A stretch of 64,000 nucleotides of DNA from Bedellia somnulentella (taxonomy: Eukaryota; Arthropoda; Insecta; Lepidoptera; Bedelliidae): contig OY755177.1 of NCBI GenBank assembly GCA_963576735.1, positions 8,618,001 to 8,682,000 of the forward strand, read 5' to 3'. How positions within the stretch are numbered: the first letter of the stretch is position 1; each line of letters opens with the position of its first letter. The notes under the pieces were generated by a model. It was not told the DNA's origin, made no database searches, and worked only from the letters and a program-made list of their open reading frames with translations. Both the position numbers and the translations under genes were made by a program. This document shows positions 63,397-64,000 of this stretch, one piece after another.

Positions 63397-64000
63397 TATT
63401 TATTTTATTTATTTATTTACGGAAAACAAACAGCTTTAACACAACAATTAGCAAAAAAACAATAAAAATTAAAACATAGCCAAAAAAAGTTTTCACATAT
63501 TGGTAACGAACATGCGCTTAATTAAGTATTACTGTAAATTAACTAACAATATAAGAACTAGGAAAGATAGTAGATTAACAAATTTGACAATCAAGAAAGA
63601 AATTGTGGTTTTAATAATGAACTGGATAGAAATAGAAAGATTTGTGATCATCCTAAAAGAATAAATTTGCCATATTTTTTTTTAAACACTGAGGTATTGG
63701 TATTAAAAAAGTCTAAATCAACTTGACTACTCAGTGAATTAAAGCTTCGAGCCGCTCGAGTCATAAAAGTATTTCTGCGATAGTTCGTACGAGCAAGCGG
63801 AACAGCAAGAGTTTGTTGGTCCCGTGAAGTTGAGCGCGGTACCCTTAAGTGGATAGAGGACAATAAATCAGTGCAATCAATCATACCATTTGCGATTTTC
63901 ATCAGAAAGTCTACATCTGCTATTTGCCTCCTAAATTCTAGTGGAATAAAATGGTATCTCTTACATCGCTCTATATAGTTGGTGTCTAAAGTTCCTGATT
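63397..64000 (-). mobile_element. LINE 3' end, continues beyond the window
   Basis: The minus-strand coding part (63648-64000) ends in RTNYRRNTFMTRAARSFNSL, a block typical of the C terminus of Jockey-like ORF2 proteins, preceded by CKRYHFIPLEFRRQIADVDF. The stop is at 63648. The 3' UTR runs left to a TAAA-type repeat at 63397-63420. The catalytic domains would lie outside the window. The frame is open to the edge, so this copy may be young. Confidence 0.72.

Noticed and set aside
1..64000. CRISPR array
   Set aside because: Repeated sequences are dispersed retroelements and TIRs; no regular short repeats with equal unique spacers occur, and the DNA is eukaryotic.
1..64000. Bacterial operons, ribosome binding sites or terminators
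   Set aside because: Splicing, LINEs, SINEs and mariner/piggyBac content make this a eukaryotic nuclear sequence.

Overview
The window looks like animal, most probably moth or butterfly, nuclear DNA made almost entirely of transposable elements and their relics. The evidence is visible AT-richness, dense eukaryotic retroelements, a spliced transposase gene, mariner and piggyBac elements with TA and TTAA target sites, Helitron-like 3' ends (GC hairpin then CTAG|T), and SINEs with ATGT-type tails. The lepidopteran assignment is inference from this repeat mix. No host protein gene, rRNA or functional tRNA could be supported.

Names used here are local labels. SINE-A is a ~250 bp element with a fixed 5' end (tgtagtgtcggctt) and an ATGT-repeat tail; about 25 copies. 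RTE-A is an RTE-like LINE with the same 3' tail. RTE-B is a second RTE-like LINE. SINE-B has a tRNA-like head and ends cgtgaacgttt. Unit T is a tRNA-like repeat that occurs as inverted or direct dimers. LINE-J is Jockey-like and LINE-C is CR1-like.

1-12.5 kb: RTE-A pieces, SINE-A copies, a Helitron 3' end, and a three-layer nest at 3.2-5.2 kb (an RTE-A copy broken by a 987 bp piggyBac and by a unit T dimer with a 15 bp target-site duplication). A mariner lies at 9.94-11.20 kb. 12.5-17.6 kb: a LINE-C copy with both ORFs open. 17.6-22.2 kb: SINEs, a ~690 bp inverted repeat and an OTU-domain gene fragment. 22.2-26.2 kb: a broken LINE-J on the minus strand carrying three later insertions, each with a target-site duplication. 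26.5-38.5 kb: LINE and LTR fragments, two more unit T dimers, a 916 bp inverted-repeat element, a second LINE relic, a 611 bp near-perfect palindrome and a decayed repeat ORF. 38.9-40.1 kb: a second mariner. 41-44 kb: a LINE ORF1 fragment and a MITE. 44.3-47.7 kb: an RTE-B copy with two lesions. 48.4-50.8 kb: duplicated blocks. 53.8-57.0 kb: a complete MULE-type DNA transposon with 74 bp terminal inverted repeats, an 8 bp target-site duplication, a two-exon FLYWCH/transposase gene and a tandem duplication of its catalytic region. 57.8-64 kb: SINE-B copies, a long RTE-A copy and a LINE 3' end running off the window.

The elements interact. SINE-A and RTE-A share a 3' tail, suggesting SINE-A uses RTE-A machinery. 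Both mariners have lost one catalytic aspartate. LINE-C and the MULE are the best candidates for recent activity.
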